A stretch of 64,000 bases of DNA from Nocardioides sp. YIM 152315 (GCF_029210375.1 NZ_JARGER010000043.1:310001-374000); one strand, 5' to 3'; shown: positions 15,771 through 24,834, numbered from the stretch's first letter. A program made the numbers and translations. Notes: generated from the letters alone by a model not told the origin.

Positions 15771-17371
15771 AGCAGAACGTCACCCGCTCGCTCACCCGCC
15801 TGCGGACCACCTTCCTGTCCCTCACGCTCGGCCAGCGGCTCGTCGCCGTGGTCGGCACGGGCGCGCTGCTGCTCGCGGCGTTCATGGTGTTCCGCTGGGT
15901 GTCGACGCCCAACTACGCCCCCCTCTTCAGCAACATGGCGTCCGAGGACGCCTCGGCCGTCATCGACGAGCTGGAGGCGACCGGAGTCCCCTACGAGCTC
16001 AGCGACGGCGGCAGCACGGTCATGGTGCCCCGCGACCAGGTCTACTCGACCCGCATCGACCTGTCCGGCCAGGGCCTCCCGGCCAACAGCTCCGACGGCG
16101 GCTACTCGATCCTCGACGGCCAGGACATCTCCACGTCCGACTTCCAGGAGCAGACCGACTTCAAGCGCGCGATGGAGGGGGAGCTCACCAAGACGATCGA
16201 GGCGATCGACGGCGTGAACACCGCCGTCGTGCACCTCGCGATGCCGGAGAAGAAGGTGTTCTCCGACGAGCAGGACCCGACGACCGCGTCGGTGCTCGTC
16301 GACACCTCCGCCGGCACGACCATCGACGCCGGGAAGGTGCAGGCGATCATCAACCTGGTCGCGTCCAGCATCGACGGGCTCGACCCGGCCAACGTCACGG
16401 TCGCCGACTCCACCGGCAAGGTCCTCTCGACGGAGAACGGCGCCGGGGGCGCCGGGACCGGGACGCAGTCCCAGGCGGTCGCGGACTTCCAGACCCGCAA
16501 GACCCAGCAGATCCAGGGGATGCTCGACCGCGTCCTCGGACCTGGCAACTCCACGGTCCAGGTCTCCGCCGACCTCGACTTCGACAAGACCGTGCAGGAG
16601 TCCGTCACCTACAACAACAAGAAGAACGCGCAGCCGCTCTCCGAGTCGTCGAGCAAGGAGGCCTACAACGGCGTCTCCGGCGCCGGCGGCAGCACCGGCG
16701 TCGTCGGCCCCGACGGCCAGATGGACTCCGGCGCCGGGGCGACGGGCACGACCGGTGAGAACGGCACGTACTCGAAGGAGTCGGTCACCCGCGACAACGC
16801 GGTCGAGACCGTCAAAGAGCACCGCGAGACCGCTCCGGGCGCGATCCGGTCGCTGCACGTGGGCGTCGTCCTCGACTCCACCGCGGCAGCCGGCGTCGAC
16901 CCCGCCGACGTGCAGGACCTGATCGCCGCGACCGTCGGCATCGACCCCGATCGTGGCGACACGGTCGAGGTCTCGAGCATGGCCTTCGACCGGACGGTCG
17001 ACGAGACCGCCGCGGCCGAGATCGCCGCGGCCGACAAGGCCAAGGCGGAGGCCCAGCGCTGGAAGCTGATCCGCAACGCCGGCATCGCCGTCGCCGTGCT
17101 CGCGATGCTCCTGCTCGCCTGGCTCCGCGGCCGCCGCGGCCGCAAGCAGCGCGAGGAGCGTACGGCGTACCTCGTCGAGCAGCTGCGCCAGGACGCGTCC
17201 GACCGCGTCGCGGCCGCCGCCGCCCTCGAGCCGGCGCCCGCCGTCGCGGCGCTGGACGCCGCCGAGCAGCAGGCCGACGACGAGCTCAAGCGTGAGATCG
17301 CCGCGCTCGCCGAGCGGGAGCCCGACGAGATCGCCACGCTGCTCCGCGGCTGGCTGGTGGAGCGCCACTGA
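15767..17371 (+). CDS. fliF: FliF MS-ring protein
   Basis: A 534-residue membrane ring protein. Transmembrane helix 1 (LVAVVGTGALLLAAFMVFRWV, about residues 26-46) is followed by the secretin-like ring domains with YAPLFSNMASEDASAVIDELEATGVPYEL and VARDQVYSTRIDL-like features, including LSGQGLPANSSDGGYSILD. The second helix is near residues 435-455 (NAGIAVAVLAMLLLAWLRG). The C-terminal tail, which docks FliG, ends IATLLRGWLVE. The stop overlaps the fliG ATG. Confidence 0.96.
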   Translation: MKQNVTRSLTRLRTTFLSLTLGQRLVAVVGTGALLLAAFMVFRWVSTPNYAPLFSNMASEDASAVIDELEATGVPYELSDGGSTVMVPRDQVYSTRIDLSGQGLPANSSDGGYSILDGQDISTSDFQEQTDFKRAMEGELTKTIEAIDGVNTAVVHLAMPEKKVFSDEQDPTTASVLVDTSAGTTIDAGKVQAIINLVASSIDGLDPANVTVADSTGKVLSTENGAGGAGTGTQSQAVADFQTRKTQQIQGMLDRVLGPGNSTVQVSADLDFDKTVQESVTYNNKKNAQPLSESSSKEAYNGVSGAGGSTGVVGPDGQMDSGAGATGTTGENGTYSKESVTRDNAVETVKEHRETAPGAIRSLHVGVVLDSTAAAGVDPADVQDLIAATVGIDPDRGDTVEVSSMAFDRTVDETAAAEIAAADKAKAEAQRWKLIRNAGIAVAVLAMLLLAWLRGRRGRKQREERTAYLVEQLRQDASDRVAAAAALEPAPAVAALDAAEQQADDELKREIAALAEREPDEIATLLRGWLVERH

Positions 17372-18381
17372 TGAACATCGCTGCCCTCGGCGTCCGCAAG
17401 GCCGCCATCATCCTCATCCAGCTCGGGCGCGAGAAGGCCGCCGACGTCCTCAGCCTGCTCGGTGACGCGGAGGTCGAGGCGATCTCCGCCGAGATCGCCT
17501 CGCTCGAGATGGTCGACGCCTCCGAGAGCGCGGCCGTGCTGGCCGAGTTCTCCGAGATGGCGACCGCCCAGGCCAACATCAAGCACGGCGGCCTCGCGTT
17601 CGCCCGCATGATGCTCGAGCAGTCGCTCGGCGAGGACCGCGCGGGCGAGATCATGGAGCGGCTCCAGGCCGCGGCGGTCAAGATGCCGTTCCAGTTCCTG
17701 CACCGTGCCGACCCGGCCCAGCTCCGCACGTTCATCGCCGACGAGCACCCGCAGGTGATCGCGCTCGTGCTGGCGCACATGACCGCCGACAAGGCGTCGA
17801 TCGTGATGGCCGGCCTCCCCTCGCACCTGCAGGCGGAGATCGCGCACCGCATCGCCGTGATGGACCGCACCTCGCCGGAGATCATCCGCGAGGTCGAGGC
17901 CAACCTCGAGCGCAAGCTGTCCTCGGTGCTCCAGCCGGCGGAGCTGTCCCGCGTGGGCGGCGTCGACCCGCTGGTCAACATCATCAACCGCTCCGACCGC
18001 GTCACCGAGCGCCAGATCGTCGAGGGCCTCGAGGCGCTCGACGCCGAGCTCGCCGACGAGGTCCGCAGCCGGATGTTCATGTTCGAGGACATCGTCCACC
18101 TCGAGGACCGCTCCGTGCAGCTGGTGCTGCGCCAGGTCAACGAGGCCGAGCTCGCGCTCGCGCTCAAGGGCGTCAGCGAGTCGGTCCGCGACAAGATCAC
18201 CTCGAACCTGTCCTCGCGTGCCGCGGAGACCCTCATCGAGGAGGTCGAGCTGCTCGGCGCGGTGCGCCTGACGCAGGTCGAGGAGGCGCAGCAGGGCGTG
18301 ATCCGCAAGATCCGCCAGCTCGAGGAGCAGGGCCAGATCATGGTCCACCGCGGCGGCAGCGAGGAGGCCCTCGTTGTCTGA
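17371..18381 (+). CDS. fliG: FliG rotor/switch protein
   Basis: A 336-residue cytoplasmic rotor protein transmitting stator torque. The N-terminal domain starts GVRKAAIILIQLGREKAADVLSLL. The EHPQ motif in ADEHPQVIALVLAHM marks the middle domain that binds FliM. The C-terminal domain with MFMFEDIVHLEDRSVQLVLRQVNEAELALALKG carries the charged torque helix. Its 3' end overlaps the fliH start by 8 bp. Confidence 0.97.
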   Translation: MNIAALGVRKAAIILIQLGREKAADVLSLLGDAEVEAISAEIASLEMVDASESAAVLAEFSEMATAQANIKHGGLAFARMMLEQSLGEDRAGEIMERLQAAAVKMPFQFLHRADPAQLRTFIADEHPQVIALVLAHMTADKASIVMAGLPSHLQAEIAHRIAVMDRTSPEIIREVEANLERKLSSVLQPAELSRVGGVDPLVNIINRSDRVTERQIVEGLEALDAELADEVRSRMFMFEDIVHLEDRSVQLVLRQVNEAELALALKGVSESVRDKITSNLSSRAAETLIEEVELLGAVRLTQVEEAQQGVIRKIRQLEEQGQIMVHRGGSEEALVV

Positions 18382-19075
18382 GGCACTCACCCACGAAGAC
18401 CTCGGCGCGTCCGAGCTGCGCGCCGCCCCGTGGCACAGCGACGAGCGCCCGGACCTCCGTCAAGGGGTCTGGACGCGGCTCGGCGACGAGCGTGTCCTCG
18501 GCGACGCCGCCACCGAGTCGGTGCTCGGCCGCCTGGCCGAGCGGGCCCGCAGCGCCGCCCAGGCGCAGGGGTACGCCGTCGGCTGGTCCGCGGGCCAGCA
18601 GGCCGCGCTCCGGCGCCAGGCCGAGGACTCGGCCGTGGCGGCCGCCACGGCCGAGCGCCTCGAGGCGGTGCGCGCACGCGAGCACGCCGCCGCCGTCGAG
18701 GGCCTGCGCTCCGCGGCCGCCGCACTCGACGAGGCCGCTGCCCAGATCGCGGCGCACATCGGCGAGCAGGCCACCGACCTCGCCTTCGAGGTCACCGCGG
18801 CGCTGCTCGGCCACGAGCTCTCCCTGGCGACCGACCCGGGCGCCGGAGCCGTGGCGCGGGCGATCTCCGCGCTGCCCACCAGCGCGGCCGCCACCGTCCG
18901 GCTGCACCCGCAGAGCGCCCGCTCCGTGGCCGCCGCGGGCCTCGGGGAGACCGGTGTCGACGTCGTCGCCGACCCCACCCTCGGCCTGCACGACGCGGTC
19001 GTCGAGACCGACACCACCGCCGTCGACCTGCGCCTCTCCGCGGCCATGGACCGCCTCCGCGAGGTGCTCTCGTGA
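18374..19075 (+). CDS. fliH: FliH export ATPase regulator
   Basis: A 233-residue coiled-coil protein that tethers and restrains FliI. Residues 50-120 are Ala/Gln/Glu-rich (RARSAAQAQGYAVGWSAGQQAALRRQAED-), the FliH coiled coil with spaced glycines. The C-terminal half (TDLAFEVTAALLGHELSL, then VRLHPQSARSV and VVADPTLGLHDAVVET) matches the stalk-like domain. The best start is TTG 18374 inside the fliG end. Its stop overlaps the fliI GTG. Confidence 0.9.
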   Translation: MSEALTHEDLGASELRAAPWHSDERPDLRQGVWTRLGDERVLGDAATESVLGRLAERARSAAQAQGYAVGWSAGQQAALRRQAEDSAVAAATAERLEAVRAREHAAAVEGLRSAAAALDEAAAQIAAHIGEQATDLAFEVTAALLGHELSLATDPGAGAVARAISALPTSAAATVRLHPQSARSVAAAGLGETGVDVVADPTLGLHDAVVETDTTAVDLRLSAAMDRLREVLS

Positions 19076-20376
19076 GCGCGCTGACGCTCGACCACGTGCG
19101 CGCCGCCCGCGCGGCCGTAGTACCCACCCGCCTGGGTCGGGTCGCCGGCCTGCTCGGCCTCCGGGTCACCGTCGCCGGCGTACCCGCAGCCATGGGCGAC
19201 CTGCTCGAGGTCCGCGGTGCCGCGGGGCCGGTCCCCGTCGAGGTCGTCGCGAGCGAGCACGGCGTCCTCACCTGCCTGCCGCTGGCCGACACCACCGGCC
19301 TGCGGGTCGGCGACCACGTCGAGGCCAGCGGCCTCGGACTGCGCATCGCCGTCGGCGAGGAGCTCCGCGGCCGCGTGCTCGACGGCCTCGGCCGCCCGAT
19401 CGACGGCGGCCCGTCGCTGACGCACCTGCCGCAGGTCGTCGTCGACAACGAGACCCCGCACGCGCTGCTGCGGCCGCGCATCGACCAGCAGCTGAGTCTC
19501 GGCGTGCGCGCGATGGACGCGCTCACCGCGTGCGGTCGCGGCCAGCGCCTCGGCATCATGGCCGGCTCCGGCGTCGGCAAGTCCAGCCTGCTGTCGATGG
19601 TCGCGCGCGGCACCGAGGCCGAGATCTCCGTGATCGCACTGGTCGGCGAGCGCGGCCGCGAGGTCCGCGAGTTCCTCGAGAACGACCTCGGTCCCGAGGG
19701 GTTGGCCCGCTCGATCGTCGTCGTCGCGACGTCGGACGAGCCGCCGGTCGTGCGGATGCGCGCCGCGTTCGTCGCCACCCGGATCGCGGAGTGGTTCCGC
19801 GACTCCGGACGCCACGTCGTGCTGATGATGGACAGCCTCACACGGGTCGCCCTCGCCCAGCGCGAGATCGGCCTGTCGGCGGGCGAGCCCCCGGCGACCC
19901 GTGGCTTCCCCCCCAGCGTCTTCGCGATGCTCCCCAAACTGCTCGAGCGCGCGGGCACCTCGCCCTCCGGCAGCATCACGGGCCTCTACACCGTGCTCGT
20001 CGAGGGCGACGACCTCCAGGACCCGATCGGCGACTCCGCCCGGTCGATCCTCGACGGCCACATCGTGCTGACCCGCGAGCTCGCCACGTCGGGACACTTC
20101 CCCAGCATCGACGTGCTCGAGTCGATCTCCCGCGTCTCGGCCATCCTGACCCCGACCGGCAAGCAGGACGCGCAGCGCCTGCGCCGCCTGCTGGCCGCGC
20201 ACCGCAACGTCAAGGAGCTCGTCGAGATCGGCGCCTACGTCCACGGCACCGACCCGGACGCCGACCTCGCGCTCGCGCTGATGCCCGAGATCGAGGCCTT
20301 CCTGCGCCAGGACATGGACGACGTCACACCCGCGGCCGACACCTGGGCCGCCCTCCACGAGCTGGTGACCACATGA
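19072..20376 (+). CDS. fliI: FliI flagellar export ATPase
   Basis: A 434-residue F1-beta-like ATPase energising flagellar protein export. The Walker A motif GSGVGKSSLL is near residue 165, followed by ALVGERGREVREFLENDLG, and Walker B VVLMMDSLTRVA is near 250. LSAGEPPATRGFPPSVFAMLPKLLERAG is the strongly conserved export-ATPase segment. GTG 19072 overlaps the fliH stop (GTGA). A long upstream extension in this frame overlaps fliH and has no homology. Confidence 0.97.
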   Translation: MSALTLDHVRAARAAVVPTRLGRVAGLLGLRVTVAGVPAAMGDLLEVRGAAGPVPVEVVASEHGVLTCLPLADTTGLRVGDHVEASGLGLRIAVGEELRGRVLDGLGRPIDGGPSLTHLPQVVVDNETPHALLRPRIDQQLSLGVRAMDALTACGRGQRLGIMAGSGVGKSSLLSMVARGTEAEISVIALVGERGREVREFLENDLGPEGLARSIVVVATSDEPPVVRMRAAFVATRIAEWFRDSGRHVVLMMDSLTRVALAQREIGLSAGEPPATRGFPPSVFAMLPKLLERAGTSPSGSITGLYTVLVEGDDLQDPIGDSARSILDGHIVLTRELATSGHFPSIDVLESISRVSAILTPTGKQDAQRLRRLLAAHRNVKELVEIGAYVHGTDPDADLALALMPEIEAFLRQDMDDVTPAADTWAALHELVTT

Positions 20377-20846
20377 CCACCCCCGCGTCCTCCCGCAAGG
20401 GGAACCTCCGCGGCCTGGTCCGCCTGCGCACCGTGCGCGAGCGGGACAGCCGCACCGGGCTGGCCACGGCACTCGCCGAGGAGCGCCACGCCGAGGCCGC
20501 GATCTCCGACCTCGAGCTGATGCTCTCCACGCTGCCGGCTCCGACGACCTCCGACCTCACGGCGTTCCAGGGACGGCAGCAGACCCTCGACCTGATCCGC
20601 ACCGCGCTGACCACCGCTCGCGCGGACCTCGAGAGCGCCCGCGTCGTCAGTGCGGCCGCGCGTGACCGTTGGATGGCCGACCGCACCCGCCTGAAGGCGG
20701 TCGAGTCCCTCGCCGAGCGTCGGGTCGCCGCGATCCGCGCCGAGCGCGAGCGCCGCGAGCGGATCGAGCTCGACGAGGTCGCCGAGGAGATGTGGCGCCG
20801 TGGCGCGCTCGTCGACGCCGGCCCGGGCGGCAGGGGCGCCGAATGA
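20373..20846 (+). CDS. fliJ: FliJ export chaperone-escort protein
   Basis: A 157-residue, highly charged coiled-coil protein, the gamma-like stalk inserted in the FliI ring. The heptad-rich sequence runs from LVRLRTVRERDSRTGLATAL through RLKAVESLAERRVAAIRAERERRERIELDEVAEEMW. The ATG overlaps the fliI stop and its own stop overlaps the next ATG, both by ATGA. Assignment relies on length, coiled-coil character and order. Confidence 0.88.
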   Translation: MTTPASSRKGNLRGLVRLRTVRERDSRTGLATALAEERHAEAAISDLELMLSTLPAPTTSDLTAFQGRQQTLDLIRTALTTARADLESARVVSAAARDRWMADRTRLKAVESLAERRVAAIRAERERRERIELDEVAEEMWRRGALVDAGPGGRGAE

Positions 20847-21817
20847 GCATCTCCGAGGTCACCAGCCGGATCGGCCAGATCCAGGCCCAGCTCGCGACGC
20901 TGGCGCCGCAGCCGACGTCCGCCGGCTCGACCGCGTTCACCGGCGCACTCGACCAAGCGACCGCGACGGCGTCCGCGACGTCGAGGTACGCCGCCGGCAC
21001 CGGGTCGGGCCAGGGCAGCGAGGTCGTGGCGCACGCCCGCAAGTACCTCGGTGTCCCCTACGTGTGGGGCGGCACCAACCCGGCCACCGGCCTGGACTGC
21101 TCGGGACTGGTGCAGAAGGTGTACGACGAGCTCGGCTACGACCTGCCGCGCGTGTCCTACCAGCAGGCCACGGCCGGTCGCCCGGTCGCGAACCTCGCGC
21201 AGGCCCAGCCCGGGGACATCCTGGCCTTCGGATCCCCGGTCCACCACGTCGGCATCTACATCGGCGACAACCAGATGATCCACGCCCCCCGCCCGGGCAA
21301 GGACGTCGAGGTCTCCTCGGTCTACGAGACACCGACGGCGATCCGCCGCGTCGTCCCCGACGCCGGCGCCACGGCGAGCGCCGCCGGGACCATCGGGACT
21401 GTCGGGACCGTCGGCGCGGTGGCCGGCCGGGTCGCCGCGGGCACGCCGTACGCGAACCTCTTCGAGAGCGCCGCCGCCAAGTACGGCGTCAGCGCCGACC
21501 TGCTCTCCGCGGTCGCCAGGCAGGAGTCGGGATACAACCCGCGCGCGACGAGTCCGGCCGGCGCCCAGGGCCTGATGCAGCTGATGCCCGGGACCGCGGA
21601 CGGTCTCGGCGTGACGAACTCCTACGACCCGGCCCAGGCCGTCGACGGCGCCGCGCGCCTGCTCAAGGGCCTGCTCGCCCGCTTCGGCAGCACCGACCTC
21701 GCGCTCGCGGCGTACAACGCCGGTCCGGGCGCGGTGCTCAAGTACAACGGCGTGCCGCCGTACGCCGAGACCCAGAACTACGTCCGCTCCGTCATGTCGA
21801 CGCTGGAGGCAGCATGA
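20843..21817 (+). CDS. NlpC/P60 plus lytic transglycosylase fusion, flagellar peptidoglycan hydrolase
   Basis: A 324-residue two-domain cell-wall enzyme. Residues about 60-175 form an NlpC/P60 peptidase: the catalytic Cys lies in GLDCSGLVQKVYDELG (about residue 92) and the His in HHVGIYIGDNQMIHAP (about 137). Residues about 200-320 form an SLT transglycosylase with the catalytic Glu in ARQESGYNPRATSPAGAQGLMQLMPGTA and the later AYNAGPGAV. No N-terminal signal peptide is present, so export through the flagellar apparatus is likely. It lies between fliJ and fliK, overlapping both by ATGA, and presumably opens peptidoglycan for the rod, the job of FlgJ elsewhere. Confidence 0.88.
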   Translation: MSISEVTSRIGQIQAQLATLAPQPTSAGSTAFTGALDQATATASATSRYAAGTGSGQGSEVVAHARKYLGVPYVWGGTNPATGLDCSGLVQKVYDELGYDLPRVSYQQATAGRPVANLAQAQPGDILAFGSPVHHVGIYIGDNQMIHAPRPGKDVEVSSVYETPTAIRRVVPDAGATASAAGTIGTVGTVGAVAGRVAAGTPYANLFESAAAKYGVSADLLSAVARQESGYNPRATSPAGAQGLMQLMPGTADGLGVTNSYDPAQAVDGAARLLKGLLARFGSTDLALAAYNAGPGAVLKYNGVPPYAETQNYVRSVMSTLEAA

Positions 21818-23046
21818 ACCCCACCTCCCTCCTGAGCGGCCTCGGCGCTGCGATCACCGCCGAGCCCGCGCTCGGTGGGGCCGGAGCCGCGGGCCGTTCG
21901 GCCACTCCCGGCACGGGCGACCTCTTCATGGCCCTGGTCGCCGGGCTGCTCGACGGCGCCGCCAACCCCGCGGCGGCCGGTGCGGCCCAGGGCGAGGCGG
22001 CCGCGGTCGGCGACGACCCCGCCTCCGGCGAGGAGACCACGGGCACCGAGGAGGCCTCGGCCGACGTGACCGGGCTCGCCGCGCTCGCCGGGGCCGTCGT
22101 CGCCCCGGTCGTCGCCCAGGTCGTCGCCCAGGTCGTCGCCCAGGCCGGCGCCCAGGCCGGCGCACAGCCCGCGACCTCCGCCGCACCGGCCGAGGGCGGT
22201 GCGGGTGGTGTCGGTGCCGTCGGATCCGTGGTCACCGCGCCGACGGCCGCGACCGCGGGTTCCCAGGGCGGCGGTCCGCAGGACGGCGCGTCCGGCGACC
22301 CGTCCGCGACGCCGGGCGTGCCCTTCCTCGAGACCGCTCAGGGTTCCGCGGCGGCGGCCGATTCACCGACCGATGCCCGCTCGACCGCTACCCACCAGGC
22401 CGCCCGCACGGAGGCCGCGACCGCCGCGCCGACCGGTGCGACCACCCCGGTCGCGGCGGCCACCCCGGCCGCACCGACCACCTCGACCGTCGCGCCGAAC
22501 GCACCGGCCGGTGACGTGCACCGCGTCGCCGGACAGGTCTTCCCCGAGGTCGTCCGGGTCGCCACCACCGGCGTCGAGGGCAGCACCCAGCGCGTGACGG
22601 TGAAGCTGAACCCCGAGGCGCTCGGCGAGGTCCGCGTGGTCCTCACCCACCGCCGGGGCGAGCTCGAGGTGAGCCTCGCCGGCGGCGAGGACGCCCGTCG
22701 CGCCCTGACCGAGGGCGCCCCGGAGCTGCGGCGCCTGCTGGAGGCCGTCGGCCGTGCCGACTCGCGGATCGTGATCCGCGACCTCCCCACCGCCACCACC
22801 CCAGCGCAGACCGTGGTCCAGGACGGATCAGCGGCGCGCACCGATGTCTCGACCGACCTGAGCGGCAACGCCTGGTCGGGAGCCGGACGCCCTGGCGGCG
22901 AGCCGGCAGCGGAGCGGGAGACCACCCGGTTCCGCACCTCAGGAAGCAACAACGCCACGGATGGCATCCCGGACGCGACGATCCTGTCGCGTTCCAGCAC
23001 GACGGACACGTCCGGCCGCTCCGGCGGCCTGGACGTGTCCATCTAG
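21814..23046 (+). CDS. fliK: FliK hook-length control protein
   Basis: A 410-residue exported ruler. Most of the first 240 residues are low-complexity Ala/Thr/Pro/Gly with a short repeat block (VVAQVVAQVVAQAGAQAGAQ). The folded part is the Flg_hook domain QRVTVKLNPEALGEVRVVLTHRRGELEVSLAGGEDARRALTEGAPELRRLLEAVG, the conserved core that switches export specificity. The C-terminal 85 residues are again disordered. The ATG overlaps the hydrolase stop. Confidence 0.92.
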   Translation: MNPTSLLSGLGAAITAEPALGGAGAAGRSATPGTGDLFMALVAGLLDGAANPAAAGAAQGEAAAVGDDPASGEETTGTEEASADVTGLAALAGAVVAPVVAQVVAQVVAQAGAQAGAQPATSAAPAEGGAGGVGAVGSVVTAPTAATAGSQGGGPQDGASGDPSATPGVPFLETAQGSAAAADSPTDARSTATHQAARTEAATAAPTGATTPVAAATPAAPTTSTVAPNAPAGDVHRVAGQVFPEVVRVATTGVEGSTQRVTVKLNPEALGEVRVVLTHRRGELEVSLAGGEDARRALTEGAPELRRLLEAVGRADSRIVIRDLPTATTPAQTVVQDGSAARTDVSTDLSGNAWSGAGRPGGEPAAERETTRFRTSGSNNATDGIPDATILSRSSTTDTSGRSGGLDVSI

Positions 23047-23055
23047 GAGGAAGCC

Positions 23056-23517
23056 ATGTCCATTCCCGCCACCGAGGCCGTGACACCGACTGGGATGTAC
23101 CAGTCGCCGACGGCCGCGACAGGTTCGAGCTCCGACGACAAGGAGATGTTCCTCAACCTGATGGTCGCCCAGTTGCGCTACCAGGACCCGCTGAACCCGA
23201 CGGACTCGGGCCAGTTCCTGGCCCAGAACGCGCAGTTCACGGCCCTGGAGAAGATGCAGGACGTCGCCGACCAGACGGCCGCCCTGCTCTCGGCGCAGGT
23301 CTCCTTCGGCGCGGCAGGCATGGTCGGCAAGAACGTCACCTACCTGACCGAGGACGGCGACACGGCGTCCGGCGTGGTCGGCTCGGTGACGTACGACGCC
23401 AGCGGTCCGCTCCTCCAGATCGGCGACCAGAGCGTCACGCTCGGCCAGATCTCGTCCATCTCCGCCGCCGCCGAACCGGCGCCGGCGCCATCCACCAGCA
23501 CGGCGACCGCCGGCTGA
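23056..23517 (+). CDS. flgD: FlgD hook cap scaffold
   Basis: A 153-residue hook-assembly scaffold, short for the family and lacking the C-terminal Ig/tudor extension. The signature is DKEMFLNLMVAQLRYQDPLNPTDSGQFLAQNAQFTALEKMQ, followed by VGKNVTYLTEDG and a small beta domain. AGGAGG lies 7 bp before ATG 23056. It follows fliK by 9 bp and precedes flgE by 33 bp. Confidence 0.95.
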   Translation: MSIPATEAVTPTGMYQSPTAATGSSSDDKEMFLNLMVAQLRYQDPLNPTDSGQFLAQNAQFTALEKMQDVADQTAALLSAQVSFGAAGMVGKNVTYLTEDGDTASGVVGSVTYDASGPLLQIGDQSVTLGQISSISAAAEPAPAPSTSTATAG

Positions 23518-23550
23518 CCAGCACCCAGCTCTCCTGAGGAGTCATTCCAC

Positions 23551-24405
23551 ATGCTTCGCTCGCTCTTCGCCGGCATCAGCGGCCTGCGCGTCAACCAGGT
23601 CAACCTCGACGTCACCGGCAACAACATCGCCAACGCCAACACCATCGGCTTCAAGTCCAGCCGCACGGTCTTCTCCGACACCCTGTCCCAGATGCTCACC
23701 GCGAGCTCGGCGCCCGACGCCGCCAATGGTCGCGGCGGCAGCAACCCGATCCAGGTCGGCCTCGGCGTCCAGGTCGCCGCGACCAACACGAACTTCCTCC
23801 AGGGCTCCAACCAGAGCACCGGCGGCCTCACCGACATGATGCTCCAGGGCGACGGCATGTTCGTGGTCCGTGAGGGCAACCAGACCGTCTACACGCGGGC
23901 AGGTGCGTTCTCCTGGGATCCCGACCGCAACCTGACCGCCCCGGGCGGCGGTCTGGTGCAGGGCTACACCTTCGCCGCCGACGGCACGCGTTCGGCCGCG
24001 CCCGGCACCATCACCCTGCCCAGGAACGACGGCGCCCTCCCCACCCCGCAAGCGTTGAAGTCCTACGAGATCGGCGGCGACGGCAAGATCACCGCCACCT
24101 GGGACGACGACACCAAGACGGTGATCGCCCAGGTGGCGGTCGCGAACTTCGACAACCCGATGGGCCTCGCGAAGGTCGGCGGCACCAGCTTCCGCGAGAC
24201 CTCGAACTCGGGCGCCGTGCAGCTCGGCGTCGCCGGCGAGGCCGGCCGGGGGGAGATCGTCACCGGCTCGCTCGAGATGTCCAACGTCGACCTGGCCGCC
24301 GAGTTCACCAACCTGATCCTCGCGCAGCGCGGCTTCCAGGCCAGCTCGCGCGTCATCACCACCTCCGACCAGGTCCTCGAGGACCTCGTCAACATCAAGC
24401 GCTGA
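23551..24405 (+). CDS. flgE: FlgE hook protein (single FlgE/F/G-type protein of the locus)
   Basis: A 284-residue hook protein. The N-terminus LRSLFAGISGLRVNQVNLDVTGNNIANANTIGFKSSRTVFSD is the rod/hook signature, GDGMFVVREGNQTVYTRAGAF is the conserved FlgE/G core, and the C-terminal NVDLAAEFTNLILAQRGFQASSRVITTSDQVLEDLVNIKR is typical. It is short for a hook protein, closer to distal-rod FlgG length, and no separate flgF or flgG is present here. I keep FlgE because it follows fliK-flgD. Confidence 0.88.
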   Translation: MLRSLFAGISGLRVNQVNLDVTGNNIANANTIGFKSSRTVFSDTLSQMLTASSAPDAANGRGGSNPIQVGLGVQVAATNTNFLQGSNQSTGGLTDMMLQGDGMFVVREGNQTVYTRAGAFSWDPDRNLTAPGGGLVQGYTFAADGTRSAAPGTITLPRNDGALPTPQALKSYEIGGDGKITATWDDDTKTVIAQVAVANFDNPMGLAKVGGTSFRETSNSGAVQLGVAGEAGRGEIVTGSLEMSNVDLAAEFTNLILAQRGFQASSRVITTSDQVLEDLVNIKR

Positions 24406-24412
24406 CCGCGTC

Positions 24413-24445
24413 GCTGACCCGTCGGAAACTTTCTGGCGGGTCAGC
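24413..24445 (+). terminator. Hairpin after flgE
   Basis: A perfect 9-bp stem (GCTGACCCG at 24413-24421 with CGGGTCAGC at 24437-24445) encloses a 15-base loop containing TTTCT. It follows the flgE stop by 8 bp and precedes the next FliA-type promoter, so it likely ends the flgB operon. Confidence 0.65.
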
Positions 24446-24456
24446 GTCCCGGGGCA

Positions 24457-24484
24457 CTCAAGTCGGCGGGCAGCCCGCCGATCA
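24457..24484 (+). promoter_or_regulatory. FliA-type promoter of the flbD-motA operon
   Basis: CTCAAG (24457-24462), 14 bases, GCCGATCA (24477-24484): the -35 and -10 words and spacing are identical to those at flgB. It lies 56 bp before the flbD ATG and should drive flbD-motA-motB-fliL and perhaps the genes beyond. Confidence 0.8.
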
Positions 24485-24540
24485 CCACTTCACGAGCCGC
24501 CACGGACGGCAGGCTCTCGCAAGGCCCAAGGACGGTGCAC

Positions 24541-24834
24541 ATGATCACGCTCACGCGACTCTCGGGAACGGTGTTCGCGCTCAACTGCGACCTCATCGAG
24601 CGCGTTGACGCCACCCCGGACACCGTCATCACGCTCGTGGACGGCAAGAAGTACGTCGTCACGGAGTCCCTCGAGGAGGTCCTGCGGGAAGTGCGCGTGC
24701 ACCGGGGCGAGGTGCTCGCGCTGAGCACCGCGATCGACGTCGCCGCATGGCACACCGACCACGGAGAGTCGAAGCTGGGCACGGTCTCGGAGCACCCGAC
24801 GGCCCGCCTCGCTGCGATCGAGACGGAGTCCTGA
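24541..24834 (+). CDS. FlbD-family flagellar protein (small, EndoV/YlzI type)
   Basis: A 97-residue protein whose first 60 residues (MITLTRLSGTVFALNCDLIERVDATPDTVITLVDGKKYVVTESLEEV) are the small FlbD/YlzI family found in front of motA in Gram-positive flagellar clusters. It is unrelated to the NtrC-like FlbD of Caulobacter, so no symbol is given. The last 35 residues are an unconserved tail. ATG 24541 is preferred over GTG 24535. Its stop overlaps the motA ATG. Confidence 0.85.
   Translation: MITLTRLSGTVFALNCDLIERVDATPDTVITLVDGKKYVVTESLEEVLREVRVHRGEVLALSTAIDVAAWHTDHGESKLGTVSEHPTARLAAIETES

Noticed and set aside
15662..18390. Long minus-strand frames opposite fliF and fliG
   Set aside because: Both are low-complexity shadows of well-identified flagellar genes.
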